DNA of 64,000 nucleotides, taken from positions 2,114,501 through 2,178,500 of the forward strand of contig NZ_CP022121.1 in NCBI RefSeq assembly GCF_002224645.1, read 5' to 3'. Positions 53,140 to 62,725 of the stretch are shown piece after piece. The notes below the pieces were generated by a model. That model was not told the origin of the DNA. It made no database searches and saw only the letters and a program-made list of their open reading frames with translations. Positions within the stretch are counted from its first letter, which is position 1; each line of letters opens with the position of its first letter. A program made the position numbers and the translations under genes. This DNA comes from Dehalobacterium formicoaceticum (GTDB lineage: Bacteria > Bacillota > Dehalobacteriia > Dehalobacteriales > Dehalobacteriaceae).

Positions 53140-53260
53140 TTTTAAGGAATCTATGGATATGCCAGAGGGCATCGGGTTGACGCCGGTGCCCTTTTTTAAG
53201 CAAGCCGTATCTGCAATCAGATCGGTTCCAAGATTCAGAGTGTACTGGGAGGGCTGAAAA

Positions 53261-53803
53261 TTGGCAGGACAGGAATTTGGACACTTAAGAAGCAGGGCAG
53301 CTAGAAAACCCTGGCCGGAATGCCCGGAAATCCTGATCTACCGCTGTAATCAATGCGGTAAGCTTTACCAAGGGTTGGGCTATGATGTGCCACCTCAAGA
53401 ACCTATCTGCTGTGCTGCCTCCATGGAACAGCTGAAGCCGCTGCATCTGAAGGATGTGGCGCCCGAGATTGATGTAGATTACAAGATTGTTGGTGGTTTC
53501 AACCAAAGTGCGGTGCAGGTGTTCTGGGAAACGAAACAGCCGGGGGAAAGACCTGAGTGGGTTTTACTTAAGACATTTACCGGTGGTTATATGAAGTATG
53601 TTAATTCAAAGAAGCAGCCACCTCTGATTTTTCCTTTATCCGATGAGGACGCTTATGTTTATTGCGACAGAATTATCTGTCAAGAGTGTGTATTTCGTTG
53701 CAAACGTGGTTTTATTATCTATTTTTATACTAAAACCAGAGGACTATTGGAAGTTCCCTTGGAAAAGATTGCGGACTTCTTTAAGTCAACCAAGGAGATT
53801 TGA
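53261..53803 (+). CDS. Cysteine-rich rubredoxin-like protein, unknown
   Basis: 180 aa from TTG 53261 with GGGAGGG upstream. A Cys4-type site is CNQCGKLYQGLG and ICCAASMEQLKPLH, like a rubredoxin or zinc ribbon. A second part, DYKIVGGFNQSAVQVFWE, is beta-rich. A further pair lies in IICQECVFRCKRG. It stands between the dehydrogenase and the MFS gene, each with its own promoter. It could be a redox carrier or a CoA-ester binding accessory. Not recognised. Confidence 0.6.
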   Translation: MAGQEFGHLRSRAARKPWPECPEILIYRCNQCGKLYQGLGYDVPPQEPICCAASMEQLKPLHLKDVAPEIDVDYKIVGGFNQSAVQVFWETKQPGERPEWVLLKTFTGGYMKYVNSKKQPPLIFPLSDEDAYVYCDRIICQECVFRCKRGFIIYFYTKTRGLLEVPLEKIADFFKSTKEI

Positions 53804-53850
53804 GACAGTTCTCACAAATCAATAGAAGATATTTATAGAAATATTCAAAA

Positions 53851-53897
53851 TACCGAACATTTATGAATTAGACCCTTATGTATAAAAAAAGCATACT
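53851..53897 (+). promoter_or_regulatory. Second copy of the shared promoter motif
   Basis: TACCGAAC (53851-53858), seven bases, AATTAGAC (53866-53873), then 18 bases to CATACT (53892-53897). It precedes the MFS-CaiB-FixCX-Etf run by about 105 bases and has the same layout as 51846-51892. Confidence 0.5.
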
Positions 53898-54002
53898 GAA
53901 AGCAATCTAGAAGTTAAAAAATAACAAGGGAGGTAGTAGAGGAATCAATGGATAAATTAAAGGCCAAAACTTCTATTAGTTATAATTTAAGGAGGGACAC
54001 AA

Positions 54003-55268
54003 ATGGAACAAAAGATCGGCAATAAACGCTGGCTCGTCATCGCTTTACTTGTTATATGTTATACATTTATGTATTTTGGTCGTTCTGCAGTGTCAATCGC
54101 GGGTCCAGCAATGATGGAAAGCAATAACTGGAATGCGACACAGTTTGGTTTGGTATCAACTGCATTTTTTATAGGTTATGCAATGACGATGCTACCGGCT
54201 GGTGCGCTAGCTGATCGATTTGGTGCGACTAAGGTCATTGTGGCCGGAACATTATTTTGGTCGATATTTACATTTTTCAGCCCCTTTGGTGGTACGATAG
54301 GTGCTTTTATGTTCATCCGTGTCTTAGTTGGAATGGGTCAAGGAGTTACGTTACCATCAGCTTCTTCGCTGGTATCGAAATGGGTGCCCAAAAAAGAAGC
54401 CGGTTTAGCACAGGGATTGACACTGGTTGGTGTTCCTTTGGGAACGGCTTTAACGATGCTTGTCGGAGTTCAACTGATCAAGTACTTCAGCTGGCAAACA
54501 ATTTTTTATTCATTTGCATTTCTAGGACCCATCTGGACGGTGATATGGCTGTTATTCGGTAAAGACAGGCCTGAATTAGATCCCAAGATCAGCAAGTCTG
54601 AATTGGATTATATCAAATCTGATCAGGGATCTAATCCTGGGGCCAGTCAAGGGGTGAGTTTATCTAATAATGATATTTTCAAGAACAAATCGGTGTGGGG
54701 TGCAACAATAGCTTACTTTTGCTACAACTATGTTTTTTACCTGCTTCTAACCTGGCTACCGACATATTTAGTACTGGGTCGTGGCTTTACTTTAGTGAAA
54801 AGTGGGTACTTTACCATGATTCCCTATATCGTTGCAATTTTCACGTACCCTTTGGGTGGTGTATTAGCTGACCTTGCTTCGAAAAAATACGGACAAAATG
54901 TTGGTCGGAAGATGTTTCCGATAATAGGTTTAGTTGTTGGTGGATGCGCTCTGTTTGTTGGGGCTCAGGCAAGCAGTGCAGGTATGGCCATCGTTTTAAT
55001 CGCCGCGTCTATGGGTTTCCTAACCCTAACTCAGGGAGGTTTTTTCTCAATGCCGATTATCTTTGCTCCAAGAAATGCAGGCAAAATTGTTGGTTTATAT
55101 GGGTTTATCGGCACATTTGCCGGAATTTCAGCACCACTTCTTACAGGTCTTGTTGTAGACTCCTACGGATATAATTACGCATTGTTTTTAGGAGCGGGGA
55201 TGGCTTTGCTTGGAGCAGTATTCTTGTTGACCATCTGTAAGGTTAAGCCCATTGAACCCCAAATTTAA
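54003..55268 (+). CDS. MFS transporter, anion:cation symporter type
   Basis: 421 aa, 12 hydrophobic segments. The loop motif GALADRFGATKVIVAGTLFW and later GGVLADLASKKYGQNVGRKM are typical of the ACS family, which takes up organic anions with protons. AAGGAGG before the ATG. A second, related MFS gene lies at 61399. It probably imports the carboxylic acid handled by this cluster. Confidence 0.9.
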   Translation: MEQKIGNKRWLVIALLVICYTFMYFGRSAVSIAGPAMMESNNWNATQFGLVSTAFFIGYAMTMLPAGALADRFGATKVIVAGTLFWSIFTFFSPFGGTIGAFMFIRVLVGMGQGVTLPSASSLVSKWVPKKEAGLAQGLTLVGVPLGTALTMLVGVQLIKYFSWQTIFYSFAFLGPIWTVIWLLFGKDRPELDPKISKSELDYIKSDQGSNPGASQGVSLSNNDIFKNKSVWGATIAYFCYNYVFYLLLTWLPTYLVLGRGFTLVKSGYFTMIPYIVAIFTYPLGGVLADLASKKYGQNVGRKMFPIIGLVVGGCALFVGAQASSAGMAIVLIAASMGFLTLTQGGFFSMPIIFAPRNAGKIVGLYGFIGTFAGISAPLLTGLVVDSYGYNYALFLGAGMALLGAVFLLTICKVKPIEPQI

Positions 55269-55301
55269 GGTTAAATTTTTAATAGGAAGGGGATTTTTAA
55301 C

Positions 55302-56573
55302 TTGAAAGGTTTAGAAGGAATCAAGGTTGTCGAGTTAGCTTCTTTTATTGCAGCACCGGCAAGTCCAAGACTTCTCAGTGAATTAGGAGCGGAGATCATT
55401 AAGATCGAACCCTTTACCGGAGACGAACAACGCACCCAAGGCCCCGGTTACGGAATGCTGCGTGATGATATCGAAGACCCAGCATTTGATATGGGAGGGC
55501 TTAAAAAGAACTGGCTGAGTATCAACCTTAAAAATCCGAAGGGTTTAGAATTTACTTATAAACTCATAGAATCCGCGGATATCGTTGTTACGAACTTTCG
55601 AGATAAAGCTTTAGTTAAACTTGGTCTTGATTATGAGACAATTCACAAGAAATTCCCCCATGTCGTTTATGCACAAATGAGAGGCTATGGAGAAAGAGGA
55701 CCGGAAAGGGATTCAAGGGGATATGACGCTACAGCTTATTCTGCCCGAGGTGGTATATTGATGTCCTTCCCGCAGCTTGGGGAGAGTCCTGTTAACGTCC
55801 CTGCAGCTTTTGGTGACTGGAATGCCAGTGCCTTTTTAACTGCCGGCATTTTAGCGGCATTGGTGAAAAAGCAGATGACCGGAGAAGGAGATAGAGTTGT
55901 AGTTAATCTCTATCATGTAGCTTGTTGGGGGATGCAGCATGCAATTGTCTCCCGACAGTCCGGAGCCCTATATCCGAGATCAAGGAAATTCGTACCTACT
56001 CCATCAAATAATTGCTATCAATCTAAAGATGGGGTATGGTTCCTGCTCTGCCATGCGGCTTATAACAAATTCTATGATGAAATGGCTAAAGTATTTGAAA
56101 TTGAAGAACTCATCGGCAATGTGGACTATAACACTTTGGAAAAACTTACTGCCAATAAGACTAATGTATACGTTATTGAACTTTTTGAAAAGGCGTTTGC
56201 GAAGAAGACCTTTGCTGAGTGGGAAGAAATATTCAAACAATACGATATTCCTTTTCAAAAGGCTTTTACCGTCGATGATATCCTTAACGATGAAGAAGCC
56301 TATGCCAATGACATCCTAAGACGTGTGAAATATGACTCCTATGGTGACCGAGTTATTCCGACAAGTCCTATCAGAATGAGTAGTGTTGGTGATCCAGAGC
56401 TTTGGACATCTAAACCTATCGGCTATGATACACGTGAGTATCTTCAGAAATATGGCTATTCTGAAGAAGAAATCAATCATTTGATTGCAAATGGTGCGGT
56501 TAAAGCGTATAACGGTGAGAATCTAGAATTTGATAAATTAGAAAAAACATCTGCAAAAGAACCCATCGACTAA
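55302..56573 (+). CDS. Family III CoA transferase (CaiB/BaiF)
   Basis: 423 aa from TTG 55302 with GGAAGGGG upstream. Start GIKVVELASFIAAPASPRLL, then SELGAEIIKIEP is typical. The catalytic Asp is D142 in SRGYDATAYSARGG. It would move CoA from one carboxylate to another to activate the substrate without ATP. Sequence style is close to FldA/HadA/CaiB types. Its neighbour Etf and dehydrogenase genes support an electron-accepting use. Confidence 0.92.
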   Translation: MKGLEGIKVVELASFIAAPASPRLLSELGAEIIKIEPFTGDEQRTQGPGYGMLRDDIEDPAFDMGGLKKNWLSINLKNPKGLEFTYKLIESADIVVTNFRDKALVKLGLDYETIHKKFPHVVYAQMRGYGERGPERDSRGYDATAYSARGGILMSFPQLGESPVNVPAAFGDWNASAFLTAGILAALVKKQMTGEGDRVVVNLYHVACWGMQHAIVSRQSGALYPRSRKFVPTPSNNCYQSKDGVWFLLCHAAYNKFYDEMAKVFEIEELIGNVDYNTLEKLTANKTNVYVIELFEKAFAKKTFAEWEEIFKQYDIPFQKAFTVDDILNDEEAYANDILRRVKYDSYGDRVIPTSPIRMSSVGDPELWTSKPIGYDTREYLQKYGYSEEEINHLIANGAVKAYNGENLEFDKLEKTSAKEPID

Positions 56574-56629
56574 ATTGCGCTATGTAATCCCAATAGGAAA
56601 TTTAGGTTCGTGAAAGGAGCGTAAACACT

Positions 56630-57910
56630 TTGTCTGACGAGGGGTTTCAAGTCATTATAATTGGTGCAGGACCAGCAGGATCCGCAGCAGCTTATCGTCT
56701 GGCGAAGGCTGGTCGGGAGGTCTTGCTCGTTGATCGGGGCAAAACGCCGGGAGCAAAGAATATGACCGGCGGCCGGATTTATACTCATGCTTTGGAAAAG
56801 TTGATGCCCGGGAAATGGGCAGATGCACCACTTGAACGAGAAATAACACGGGAAATAATGATGATGATGTCGAAGGGAGACAGCTTTTCCATTGACTCAT
56901 TGTTTCCGTCAGTGAGCCAATCATACTCGGTATTAAGAGCTGAATTTGATGAGTGGTTAGCGGCGAAGGTGGAAGAAGCCGGAGCAATGGTGATATCAGG
57001 CAGTACTGTTGATGGACTGCTCCTTAGGGATGGAAAAGTAGTAGGCATTAAAACAGGAGATGAGGAACTCGAGGCTGATTTAGTCATCAGTGGAGAAGGG
57101 GTAAACCCTATCGTCGCTGAGCGCGCCGGGCTGATTAAGCCAGTAAATGTAAAGGATATCGCTGTCGGGGTAAAATACGTCTATCAATTATCCGAGGAGA
57201 CAATCAACGAACGGTTTAATACTGTGAGTGGAAAAGGTGCAGCGTTGTTAGCTGTTGGGGAGTGTAACAAGGGTATTTTTGGCGGAGCCTTTATTTACAC
57301 AAATAAAGAAAGCATCTCACTTGGTCTTGTTGTTGACGCTAACAGTTGGAAAAATTCGAAAATATCCTTAGCTGATGCTGCTGAAGAGCTTAAACAGTTT
57401 CCCGCTTTAGCGCGGTATATCGAAGGAGGGAAGTTAATCGAATATTCTGCTCACCTCATTCCTGAAGGAGGATGTCGAGCTTTGTCTGAATTGTGTGCTG
57501 ACGGTTTTCTCTTGACCGGGGATGCAGCAGGACTCTGTATCAATAGAGGATTTACGGTTCGGGGCATGGATTATGCGATTTTATCCGGAATAGCTGCAGC
57601 TGAAATGGCAAATGAGGCAATAGATGCTGGTAATTACACCAAGAGCTTTCTGAACAGCTATCAAAACAAACTCCAGCAAACGGTGTTGAAGGATTTTGAA
57701 ACTCTTAAGAATTCACATGACTACCTTGCACATACACGGCACATGTTTACAACCTATCCGGCACTGGCAACGGGTTTAATGAAGAATTTGTATGATGTAG
57801 ACGGGAATCCCGCTAAATCCGTAATGGGGTTAATGAAAAAAACAACCTCCGGGAAGCTCTCTTATTTCGATGTCCTTAAAGACATTGTGAAAGGGGGTAG
57901 ATCATTATGA
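56630..57910 (+). CDS. fixC: FixC-type electron transfer flavoprotein-quinone oxidoreductase
   Basis: 426 aa from TTG 56630 with AAAGGAG ten bases upstream. FAD-binding VIIIGAGPAGSAAAYRLAKA. Family parts GVKYVYQLSEETINERF, AHLIPEGGCRALSELCADGF, then LLTGDAAGLCINRGFTVRGM. It passes electrons between EtfAB and quinone or ferredoxin. It overlaps fixX by ATGA. Confidence 0.93.
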   Translation: MSDEGFQVIIIGAGPAGSAAAYRLAKAGREVLLVDRGKTPGAKNMTGGRIYTHALEKLMPGKWADAPLEREITREIMMMMSKGDSFSIDSLFPSVSQSYSVLRAEFDEWLAAKVEEAGAMVISGSTVDGLLLRDGKVVGIKTGDEELEADLVISGEGVNPIVAERAGLIKPVNVKDIAVGVKYVYQLSEETINERFNTVSGKGAALLAVGECNKGIFGGAFIYTNKESISLGLVVDANSWKNSKISLADAAEELKQFPALARYIEGGKLIEYSAHLIPEGGCRALSELCADGFLLTGDAAGLCINRGFTVRGMDYAILSGIAAAEMANEAIDAGNYTKSFLNSYQNKLQQTVLKDFETLKNSHDYLAHTRHMFTTYPALATGLMKNLYDVDGNPAKSVMGLMKKTTSGKLSYFDVLKDIVKGGRSL

Positions 57911-58209
57911 AAAAACTGTCAATGGATGATCGATTGCTGGCGAATCGCTTTGATAGTGATGATCACAACCCGCACATCCTAGTTGACAAGATAGCTTGTA
58001 AGACATGCGAACATCGGGCGTGCACTACCTGTTGCCCGGCGGAACGGTATATGTGGGATCAAATAAACGATAAATTAAACTTTGATCATGTAGGGTGTTT
58101 GGAATGTGGGAATTGTCGTCTAATTTGTGAGAGGCTCAATCAGAATATGCCGGGATATTCGTGGAACTATCCAGGTCAAGGCATGGGGATTGTCTACAGA
58201 AAAGGCTAG
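57907..58209 (+). CDS. fixX: FixX-type ferredoxin-like protein
   Basis: 100 aa with cysteines CKTCEHRACTTCCPAERYMW and CLECGNCRLICERLN for an iron-sulfur cluster. The usual partner of FixC. Ends GMGIVYRKG. Confidence 0.93.
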   Translation: MKKLSMDDRLLANRFDSDDHNPHILVDKIACKTCEHRACTTCCPAERYMWDQINDKLNFDHVGCLECGNCRLICERLNQNMPGYSWNYPGQGMGIVYRKG

Positions 58210-58259
58210 GGTTATTTTATAATAATTTGATATGTCATTATTAATGGGAGGATTTTATC

Positions 58260-59393
58260 ATGGGACATATTCTTAATGAAGAACAATTGGGGTTAGTCGA
58301 ATTGGCAAGAAATTTTGCTAATAAAGTTGTCAAGCCACACGTTAAAGAGTTTGATGAAAGCGGAGAATTCCCTTTAGAACTACTAAAACAGGCATTTGAT
58401 ATGGGTCTACACATGTTGGAGATTCCTGAGGAATTTGGCGGTGCAGGATTAAGTAATGTAACAAATGCAGTAGTATTTGAAGAATTAGCTAAGGTCGATG
58501 CAGGTTTCGCTATTTCCCTGGTTACAACCTTTGTGCCATTAAGGTCTGTTCTCCTATGTGGAAATGATCAACAGAAGCAATTATTCGCTGATATTATTTC
58601 CCCGGGGGCATTTGCCGGATTCTGTTTAACAGAACCTAATTCGGGATCAGATGTTGGCTCAATCCGTGGTACTGCTGTTAAAGATGGCGACGAGTATATT
58701 ATCAATGCAAGCAAAACTTTCGTTACAAATGGTGAATTTGCCAGCGTATACGTTGTATTCGTTTCTACAGACAAGAGCAAAGGGTCAAAAGGATTATCGG
58801 CGTTTATCGTCGAAAGAGACCGCCCTGGAATCATGGTAGGTAAACACGAAGACAAAATGGGTCTCAGATTATCTAATACTTGCGATGTAGCCTTTACCAA
58901 TGTAAGAGTACCTGCTAGTGCATTGATAGGTAACGAAGGTGATGGCTTTAAAATTTCCATGGCTACCTTAAACATTTCTCGTGCCTTCGTGGGCACTTTA
59001 GCAGTAGGGATTATGCAGTCCGCGATTGATGAATGTGTCAAGTATACGAAGGAAAGAAAACAATTTGGCAGACCGATTGCTGACTTTCAAGCAGTGCAAA
59101 TGATCTTGGCTGATATGGAAATCCAATGTGAGGCCGCTCGTCAATTAGTCAATCATGCCATGGTGTTGATGGATGCTCATGATCCTTGTCTTCGAGAAGG
59201 ATCGATTACAAAAACCTTCTGTGGTGATGCTGTAGTGAAAGTAACTACTGATGCGGTACAGCTTTTTGGCGGTTACGGCGTAAGTAAAGATTATCCTGTT
59301 GAAAAACTTATGAGGGATTCAAAGGTGTTCCAGATTTTTGAAGGAACCAATCAAATACAACGTATCACAATTGCAAGAGATATGTTGAAGTAG
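58260..59393 (+). CDS. Acyl-CoA dehydrogenase, short-chain type
   Basis: 377 aa, GGGAGG before the ATG. GFCLTEPNSGSDVGSIRGTA for FAD; VQLFGGYGVSKDYPVEKLMR, then QIFEGTNQIQRITIARDML contains the catalytic-base glutamate of butyryl-CoA dehydrogenases. It lies directly before etfBA. It is the more standard of the two dehydrogenases here and may form a complex with Etf. Confidence 0.93.
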   Translation: MGHILNEEQLGLVELARNFANKVVKPHVKEFDESGEFPLELLKQAFDMGLHMLEIPEEFGGAGLSNVTNAVVFEELAKVDAGFAISLVTTFVPLRSVLLCGNDQQKQLFADIISPGAFAGFCLTEPNSGSDVGSIRGTAVKDGDEYIINASKTFVTNGEFASVYVVFVSTDKSKGSKGLSAFIVERDRPGIMVGKHEDKMGLRLSNTCDVAFTNVRVPASALIGNEGDGFKISMATLNISRAFVGTLAVGIMQSAIDECVKYTKERKQFGRPIADFQAVQMILADMEIQCEAARQLVNHAMVLMDAHDPCLREGSITKTFCGDAVVKVTTDAVQLFGGYGVSKDYPVEKLMRDSKVFQIFEGTNQIQRITIARDMLK

Positions 59394-59406
59394 GGAGGGG
59401 TTTTAA

Positions 59407-60195
59407 ATGGAGATTTTAGTTTGTGTTAAGCAAGTTCCGGATACGGCTGAGATTAAAATAGATCCGGAAACCAATACCTTAATCAGGGCCGGGGTACCGA
59501 GCATCGTGAATCCCTTTGACAAAAATGCCTTGGAAGCTGCAGTCCAGCTCAAAGAGGCACATGGGGGAACTGTTACTGTGGTAACCATGGGTCCCGAACA
59601 AGCGAAAGAAGCCTTAAAGGAATGTGTATCAGTAGGGGCGGATAGAGCAGTATTAGTAAGTGATCGCGCTTTTGGTGGTTCAGATACCTATGCTACCAGC
59701 TACATCTTGTCCCAAGCCATTAAGAAACTGGGGAATTTCGATTTGATCCTCTGTGGAAAGCAAGCTATTGACGGAGACACGGCTCAAGTAGGGCCGGCCA
59801 TAGCTGAACATCTGGGACTTGCGCAAATGACCTATGCCGCCAAGATCCAGGTCAATGGCAAGAAGATCTCTATTAACCGGGAGACAGATGAAGGATATGA
59901 AGTTATTGAAGCAAGTCTTCCTGTAGTTTGTACAGTTGTTAAATCCATCAACGAGCCCAGATTTGCAACGATTAAGAGCAAAATGGCTGCAAATAAGGCC
60001 AAAATCGAAAAATTGACAACTGCAGAGCTTTCCGATCTTGATCCAACGAAAATTGGTTTAAAAGGCTCACCGACTCGAGTAAAGAAAACCTTCGTGCCCG
60101 TTAAGCGAGAGTCAGGAGTGAAGATCAAGGAAGAAACAGACAGAGATACTGCGCTTAAGTTAATCGAAAAGCTAGTCGAGGCTAAACTGGTCTAA
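59407..60195 (+). CDS. etfB: Electron transfer flavoprotein beta subunit (FixA-like)
   Basis: 262 aa. MEILVCVKQVPDTAEIKIDP at the start and FDLILCGKQAIDGDTAQVGP for AMP or FAD binding, typical of the bifurcating-type EtfB length. Followed 14 bases later by etfA. Confidence 0.94.
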   Translation: MEILVCVKQVPDTAEIKIDPETNTLIRAGVPSIVNPFDKNALEAAVQLKEAHGGTVTVVTMGPEQAKEALKECVSVGADRAVLVSDRAFGGSDTYATSYILSQAIKKLGNFDLILCGKQAIDGDTAQVGPAIAEHLGLAQMTYAAKIQVNGKKISINRETDEGYEVIEASLPVVCTVVKSINEPRFATIKSKMAANKAKIEKLTTAELSDLDPTKIGLKGSPTRVKKTFVPVKRESGVKIKEETDRDTALKLIEKLVEAKLV

Positions 60196-60209
60196 TGGAG
60201 GGTTAAGCA

Positions 60210-61211
60210 ATGAGTGACTATAAAAATATTTGGGTTTTTATTGAAACAGCGAAGGGCGAAGCAAAAAATGTCGGTTTAGAGCTTCTAAATGAGGGGAAAA
60301 GACTCGCTCAAGTGAAACAGGAAAAAGTCGTTGCAGTCATAATTGGCAATAATAACGAGGCTGCTGCCCAAGTTGCCATCGCTTATGGAGCGGATCAGGT
60401 TATCAGTATCGAAGGCGAAGAATATCTAGACTTTAACGCCGATGGGTATACAAATGTCATGGTACAGTTGGTCGAGAAGTATCTTCCGTCAACGATCTTA
60501 GTAGGTGCCACTAATAATGGAAGGGACGTAGCATCAAGAACGGCCACTCGTTTACGGACAGGTCTAACGGCCGATTGCACAGGCTTAGACATTAATGAGG
60601 ATGGGCTTGTTGCGTGGACCAGACCAGCCTTCGGTGGAAATCTTATGGCTACCATTTTGTGCCCTGCAACCAAACCGCAGATAGGAACGATTAGACCAGG
60701 CGTCTTTAAAAAGGCTGAACCTGATGCGTCTCGTACAGTAGAAATCATTAAAGAGGAAATCAAAACGCCGGTAGAAATGATCAGAACGAAAATTGTGGAC
60801 ACGATCAAAGCAGTTGGAGACTTAGGCGTCAAACTTGAAGAAGCAGAAGTCATCGTTTCTGGGGGGAGAGGATTAGAAAAACCGGAAAATTTTGCACTCC
60901 TTCAAGAACTGGCGGATGTCCTTGGGGGAACTGTGGGTGCTTCGAGAGTTGCTGTCGATGCGGGCTGGGTTCCGGTTCAAAAACAGGTCGGTCAAACGGG
61001 TAAAACGGTTGGGCCTAAAATTTATATTGCCGTTGGGATCTCGGGGGCAGTTCAACATTTGGTGGGAATGTCTTCATCAGATACTATCATCGCAATCAAC
61101 ATGGATCCGGATGCACCGATCTTTGACATAGCGGATTATGGTCTCGTTGGAGATTTATTTGAAATCATACCCGTTCTGATCGAGGAATTTAAGAAGCTTA
61201 AAGCAAGTTGA
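60210..61211 (+). CDS. etfA: Electron transfer flavoprotein alpha subunit (FixB-like)
   Basis: 333 aa. N-terminal ETF domain, then the FAD-binding end: VIVSGGRGLEKPENFALLQE, GQTGKTVGPKIYIAVGISGA, VQHLVGMSSSDTIIAINMDP. No extra ferredoxin domain at the N-terminus. Together with EtfB, FixC and FixX it forms a FixABCX-like set capable of electron bifurcation or quinone linkage. Confidence 0.94.
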   Translation: MSDYKNIWVFIETAKGEAKNVGLELLNEGKRLAQVKQEKVVAVIIGNNNEAAAQVAIAYGADQVISIEGEEYLDFNADGYTNVMVQLVEKYLPSTILVGATNNGRDVASRTATRLRTGLTADCTGLDINEDGLVAWTRPAFGGNLMATILCPATKPQIGTIRPGVFKKAEPDASRTVEIIKEEIKTPVEMIRTKIVDTIKAVGDLGVKLEEAEVIVSGGRGLEKPENFALLQELADVLGGTVGASRVAVDAGWVPVQKQVGQTGKTVGPKIYIAVGISGAVQHLVGMSSSDTIIAINMDPDAPIFDIADYGLVGDLFEIIPVLIEEFKKLKAS

Positions 61212-61296
61212 AATGGTTGTTTAGAAAGAGAGTGCCTCTATTATGAGTAGAACGCTGTTTCAAGTGAACTTATTCGGCAAAAGTCGAAAATCGGAG

Positions 61297-61330
61297 AACT
61301 TCGGTGGGGCTAGAATCCCCCACCGAAGAA
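61297..61330 (+). promoter_or_regulatory. Hairpin between etfA and second MFS gene
   Basis: CTTCGGTGGGG pairs with CCCCACCGAAG around a short loop. It lacks a T run, so it is more likely an mRNA-processing or stabilising stem than a terminator. Confidence 0.5.
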
Positions 61331-61398
61331 ATGTAGTGGAATTTCTGCCTACAGTAATAGGAGACTAACGGTTGGATTAAATGCGAAGGAGCAAAAAT

Positions 61399-62670
61399 AT
61401 GAAACCTAAGATTGGTAATAAACGTTGGTTGATCATAGGTCTATTTCTGCTGTGTTATTTAGTTTTGTATATGGATAGATCTAATATATCTATTTCAGGC
61501 CCGGCCATGATGAAAGAATTTGACTGGAGTGCAACTCAATTTGGTTTGGTGTTGACATCATTTTTTATAGGTTATGCATGTACGATGATCATGGGTGGTT
61601 GGTTAGCTGATCGTTTTGGTGGCGGTAAGGTCATTATTTTTGGAGCATTATGGTGGTCAATATTCGTATTTTTGACCCCCTTTGGTACCTCCCTGGGCCT
61701 GATGGTGATAATACGCATACTGATGGGTATGGGTGAAGGGGTGGCTTTACCGGCTATTTCATCTATGGTTGCCAGATGGGTACCTAAAAGGGAAGCCGGG
61801 TTGGCTCAGGGACTTTGTCTTGTCGGGGTTCCCCTGGGCATTACACTCACTATGCCGCTTGCAGCTCGGATTATAGAGTATCATAGTTGGCAAATGGTAT
61901 TTTGGACATTTGCATTTATTGCCCCGGTTTGGATTTTGATTTGGTTAAAGTTTGGTAAGGAGAAACCGGAGGATCATCCTTCTATTAGTAAAGAAGAGCT
62001 TGCCTATATCAAATCAGGTCAAGGCGGTAAGGAGGAAATGCCGGATCAATCTTTAGACTTGACTCCCAAGGATATTTTTACGACCCGGTCGGTCTGGACA
62101 GGTGCCTTATCTTTTTTCTGTACCAACTATCTTTTCTACTTATTCATGACATGGTTACCCACTTACTTTATGAGGGGGCTTGGCCTCCAATTGGGGCAAA
62201 GCGCTCTATTTGCTATGATGCCCTATATTGTGGCTGTGTTCACATATCCGATCGGCGGTTATTTAGCGGATAAGGCTGCAGGCAAATTTGGAGATAACAT
62301 CGGACGTAAGATATTCCCGGTTATCGGCATGGTTTCAGCCGGAGTCTTGCTAATATTGGGATCTCAAGCAGCGAATGCATTTAATGCTATGGTATTAATA
62401 TCTGCTTCGAATGGCCTTTTATGCCTTACTATGGGTGGATACTACTCTATGCCGATGGTCTTTTCTCGAAAAAATGCTGGAAAAATAACTGGTCTATGGT
62501 CCACTTTTGCCACAATAGGCGGAGTGACGGCTCCCCTTCTTACCGGGGTAATCGTGGACGCTTATGGATATAATTTTGCCTTGTATCTAGGTGCTTTGAT
62601 ATCCATCGTAGGCTCTCTGATATTATTGTTGTTTGTTAGGGTTAAGGAAATTACACCTAAATGTGTATGA
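61399..62670 (+). CDS. MFS transporter, second paralogue
   Basis: 423 aa from ATG 61399, AAGGAG seven bases upstream (61381 lacks one). 12 segments; GGWLADRFGGGKVIIFGALW, GGYLADKAAGKFGDNIGRKI. Clearly related to the transporter at 54003. The cluster thus has two organic-acid carriers, perhaps for uptake and product export (an exchange). Confidence 0.9.
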   Translation: MKPKIGNKRWLIIGLFLLCYLVLYMDRSNISISGPAMMKEFDWSATQFGLVLTSFFIGYACTMIMGGWLADRFGGGKVIIFGALWWSIFVFLTPFGTSLGLMVIIRILMGMGEGVALPAISSMVARWVPKREAGLAQGLCLVGVPLGITLTMPLAARIIEYHSWQMVFWTFAFIAPVWILIWLKFGKEKPEDHPSISKEELAYIKSGQGGKEEMPDQSLDLTPKDIFTTRSVWTGALSFFCTNYLFYLFMTWLPTYFMRGLGLQLGQSALFAMMPYIVAVFTYPIGGYLADKAAGKFGDNIGRKIFPVIGMVSAGVLLILGSQAANAFNAMVLISASNGLLCLTMGGYYSMPMVFSRKNAGKITGLWSTFATIGGVTAPLLTGVIVDAYGYNFALYLGALISIVGSLILLLFVRVKEITPKCV

Positions 62671-62725
62671 ATAGACGCACATAGGTGATCGAAGAATTAT
62701 TATAACCGATAAAGGGGTTGATAGG

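Noticed and set aside
61297-61330. Riboswitch or terminator before the second MFS gene
   Set aside because: One simple GC stem with no T run and no known aptamer pattern.
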